Translations under genes and position numbers: made by a program
The notes under the pieces: generated by a model
The model's database searches: none
What the model was told of the DNA's origin: nothing
What the model saw: only the letters and a program-made list of their open reading frames with translations
Shown: one piece after another, positions 7,027 to 8,636 of the stretch
How positions within the stretch are numbered: position 1 is the first letter of the stretch
Layout of the letters: every line of letters starts with the position of its first letter
Source of the DNA: a candidate division FCPU426 bacterium
Lineage (GTDB): Bacteria > Oederibacteriota > PGYV01 > Palsa-1178
Reading direction: 5' to 3'
Length of the DNA: 8,636 nt
NCBI GenBank assembly: GCA_003167475.1
Contig: PMTB01000127.1
Coordinates: 6,801-15,436, forward strand

Positions 7027-7977
7027 TTAAAAATCAGCCCCGAATGATGCTTTGTAAACGTTCCCAAGGTCCCCGTACGGTTCAAATGAGAAGTCAACCG
7101 TATACTTCTGGTCCACGTTAATGCCAGCGCCCATGCATACGTTCCTGAAGCCGTTTTCAACCAGCGTGTTATCGGTAGAGTAACCCGCGCGTAAAGTCAC
7201 AAAATACGGGGTTTTTAATTCAACGCCGACCCTTTGAATCGCCGAATTCCTGATCTTTCCAACCACGTCATAATCGGCCGTTACCGTCCATTTTTCTATC
7301 TCGGTAGTGTACAGCGCGCCGAAAGCAATTTCCTTATCCATGGTATCTCCGCCAAGCTGGCCGCCTAAGTTCTTTGCCACCAGGTTGATAGAGAGCCCTT
7401 TTAAGGGCGAGAAAAAATATCTTAAGCCAAGGTCAAAAGCCAGCGCGTTTGCCGCGGAGGCGTCTATGTTGTCGTAAAAATATTTCATTACGATACCGTA
7501 ATCTATATCCTTATCAAGTGTGTTTGAATACGCTATGGAAGCGTTTGCGGCATACGCTGAAAATGTCTGGTGCAGGTCGACCGGATTCTGGGCGTAATCA
7601 AGGCCGTAAGCTTCCATGTTGTCATAACTGTAATAGGAAAGGGCCGCCGCAAAAACGCCGATGTTCTTGAAGCTCTTTGCCACGCTTATGTTGTCTATGT
7701 TCATGTTCGACAGCCACATATTGTGCGCGAAGAACATGTTCCATTCGGTCTCTTTTCTCTTCATGTTTGACAGTCCGGCCGGGTTCCAGAATATGGAAAC
7801 CGCGTCCTGCGAGGCGCCAAGGTAGGCGTTACCCATGCCCGAGGCGGCCGCTCCGATGCCTATGGTCGAATATTTTCCCGCAACGCCGGATGAATTATCA
7901 GGCGAGTCTATGACCGCGGCACAAGCTGCCGCGGAAAAAATAGCTATCAGGATGACGGTAAACGTGATTTTTTTCAT
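7027..7977 (-). CDS. PorV/PorQ-family (UPF0164-like) outer-membrane beta-barrel protein
   Basis: From the ATG at 7977 this gives a 316-residue protein. It has a signal peptide (residues 1 to about 20, MKKI then a hydrophobic core ending in AAACA). Next comes the family-typical stretch AASGMGNAYLGASQDA (44-59) and FWNPAGLS (63-70), resembling the GMGxA...NPAGL pattern of PorV/PorQ and related FadL-like barrels. The rest alternates polar and hydrophobic residues as in beta-strands, and the protein ends in Phe316, as outer-membrane barrels typically do. PorV is the outer-membrane shuttle of the Bacteroidota type IX secretion system; PorQ-like homologues occur more widely and many have no known role. 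An alternative ATG at 7992 overlaps the upstream stop, but the Shine-Dalgarno at 7984-7989 favours 7977. It is second in a two-gene operon after the Thr-rich secreted protein. Confidence 0.8.
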   Translation of the reverse strand: MKKITFTVILIAIFSAAACAAVIDSPDNSSGVAGKYSTIGIGAAASGMGNAYLGASQDAVSIFWNPAGLSNMKRKETEWNMFFAHNMWLSNMNIDNISVAKSFKNIGVFAAALSYYSYDNMEAYGLDYAQNPVDLHQTFSAYAANASIAYSNTLDKDIDYGIVMKYFYDNIDASAANALAFDLGLRYFFSPLKGLSINLVAKNLGGQLGGDTMDKEIAFGALYTTEIEKWTVTADYDVVGKIRNSAIQRVGVELKTPYFVTLRAGYSTDNTLVENGFRNVCMGAGINVDQKYTVDFSFEPYGDLGNVYKASFGADF

Positions 7978-7983
7978 GTGGGT

Positions 7984-7989
7984 TCTCCT
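7984..7989 (-). promoter_or_regulatory. Ribosome binding site that decides the PorV-like start
   Basis: AGGAGA on the minus strand lies 6 nt before the ATG at 7977 and downstream of the alternative in-frame ATG at 7992. It overlaps the stop codon of the upstream gene, so it selects the shorter start and a canonical signal peptide, and suggests reinitiation or coupling. Confidence 0.7.
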
Positions 7990-8528
7990 CATTTGATCAC
8001 CGCAAACTTGCCGAATTTGGTATCAAGCGGATATTTCTTTTCAGTGCCGTCGGTATACCGGACGACGATCTGATAGAAGTAAATACCGCGGGCATATTTT
8101 GTGATATCCACGTGCGTATAACCGTTTGGAGTCTGGTCATATGCTCGGCCGGCTTCCGCACCGTCTATGGCTTTCACTATGATCGTCACCATCTGGACCG
8201 GATTGCCCTTGCTGTCATTGTCCATTGGATACGCAAACCCGACCCATGTGGTGTTTTTTGCCGGGTTAGGGAAGGCGAAAGCCTTGCTCTGCGGCGTGGG
8301 TGTTATAGTGAATGTGGGGGTTACGGTAAAAGTGTCGGGATTGGTCGGTGTTTCCGTGATAGTGGCCGTAATGGTGGAAGTCATGGTATCCATGGGCGTT
8401 TCCGTGAGGGTGGGCGTAACTGTTTCCGTGACGGTCATGGTAACCGTGGGCGTGAAAGTATCAGGAAGACCGGCAAAAAGCAGCCCGCCCGACATAAGCA
8501 AAAGCGTAATAATAAGTATTTTCTTCAT
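7989..8528 (-). CDS. Secreted Thr-comb protein with sorting-domain-like C-terminus
   Basis: This 179-residue exported protein has three parts. Residues 1 to about 20 are a signal peptide (MKKI, hydrophobic core, LFAG). Residues 24-79 are a low-complexity stretch with Thr at nearly every second position. Residues 82-179 form a compact beta-rich domain starting KAFAFPNPA and ending in GIYFYQIVVRY...KFAVIK. The FPNP start and GIYFYxI...KxxVIK end resemble the Por/type IX secretion C-terminal sorting domains and FlgD-like Ig domains, in which GxYxYxL precedes a terminal KKxVxx strand. No catalytic domain is present, so this is essentially a linker plus a sorting/Ig-like module. GGAGG at 8538-8542, 9 nt before the ATG, supports the start. 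The gene is 11 nt upstream of the PorV-like gene, which fits a cargo/outer-membrane-protein pairing. Function is not otherwise recognisable. Confidence 0.8.
   Translation of the reverse strand: MKKILIITLLLMSGGLLFAGLPDTFTPTVTMTVTETVTPTLTETPMDTMTSTITATITETPTNPDTFTVTPTFTITPTPQSKAFAFPNPAKNTTWVGFAYPMDNDSKGNPVQMVTIIVKAIDGAEAGRAYDQTPNGYTHVDITKYARGIYFYQIVVRYTDGTEKKYPLDTKFGKFAVIK
8292..8459 (-). repeat. Coding low-complexity (Thr-x)n repeat
   Basis: This segment encodes residues 24-79 of the secreted protein. Thr codons occupy 26 of the 28 even-numbered residues from 24 to 78; the exceptions are Met46 and Pro64. At DNA level it is a degenerate 6-bp periodic array, GT-rich on the plus strand. It is likely prone to slippage-driven length change in multiples of 6 bp, which would keep the frame. 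Confidence 0.85.
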
Positions 8529-8582
8529 TATTCAAAACCTCCAGGTTTTTATTCCAGTTATAAGCGCCTTAAAATCTTAATA

Positions 8583-8610
8583 ATAATAACATTAATTATA
8601 TATAAGTCAA
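8583..8610 (-). promoter_or_regulatory. Sigma-70-type promoter for the secreted-protein/PorV-like operon
   Basis: On the minus strand TTGACT (8605-8610) is followed after 16 nt by TATTAT (8583-8588). A TG placed one base upstream of the -10 makes it extended (TGTTATTAT). Five of six bases match consensus in each hexamer. The predicted start near 8576 leaves a leader of about 48 nt containing GGAGG at 8538-8542. The remaining sequence to the window end is AT-rich with no gene seen. Confidence 0.65.
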
Positions 8611-8636
8611 CTTTAAAATCGCATTAGGGGTCTGTA

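Noticed and set aside
8167..8580. Plus-strand Val-rich open frame (137 codons)
   Set aside because: The Val repeats are the antisense reading of the Thr codons in the secreted protein; it runs through the promoter and leader of that gene.

Overview
The window looks like a piece of chromosome from an uncultivated Gram-negative bacterium. Two features point to an outer membrane: a PorV/PorQ-type beta-barrel protein ending in phenylalanine, and a polytopic O-antigen ligase family enzyme. A secreted protein made of a (Thr-x)n segment plus a sorting-domain-like C-terminus resembles proteins I associate with candidate phyla such as Goldbacteria and Elusimicrobia relatives. That placement is a low-confidence impression. 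No tRNA, rRNA, transposase, phage gene or CRISPR array was seen.

Layout. Positions 1-364 hold no credible gene but are dense in symmetric DNA. In order there is a perfect 22-bp palindrome, a perfect 21-bp-stem hairpin, a 133-bp element bounded by long near-perfect inverted repeats, and two 29-bp direct repeats. An extended -10 promoter and a ribosome binding site follow. Positions 365-6965 are a tightly packed four-gene plus-strand operon. It encodes a ROK-family sugar kinase, a Wzy/WaaL-type O-antigen ligase family membrane protein with C-terminal TPRs, a DUF2723 (GT117/TMEM260-like) membrane glycosyltransferase with C-terminal TPRs, and a sigma-54-dependent response regulator. Junctions are a 4-nt overlap, a 1-nt gap and a 38-nt overlap. 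A strong palindromic terminator at 6981-7009 lies between this operon and a convergent minus-strand pair. That pair (7027-8528) is transcribed from a recognisable promoter near 8583-8610. It encodes first the small Thr-comb secreted protein and then the PorV/PorQ-like outer-membrane protein.

How the genes may work together. The plus-strand operon combines sugar activation, polyprenol-linked glycan polymerisation or ligation, a protein O-mannosyltransferase relative and a sigma-54 activator. This suggests a regulated surface-glycan or protein-glycosylation unit. The minus-strand pair looks like a type IX secretion-like cargo plus an outer-membrane shuttle/barrel protein. The juxtaposition allows, but does not prove, the idea that the Thr-rich secreted protein is a substrate for the neighbouring glycosylation enzymes. 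Functions are inferred from motifs read by eye; no database search was run.
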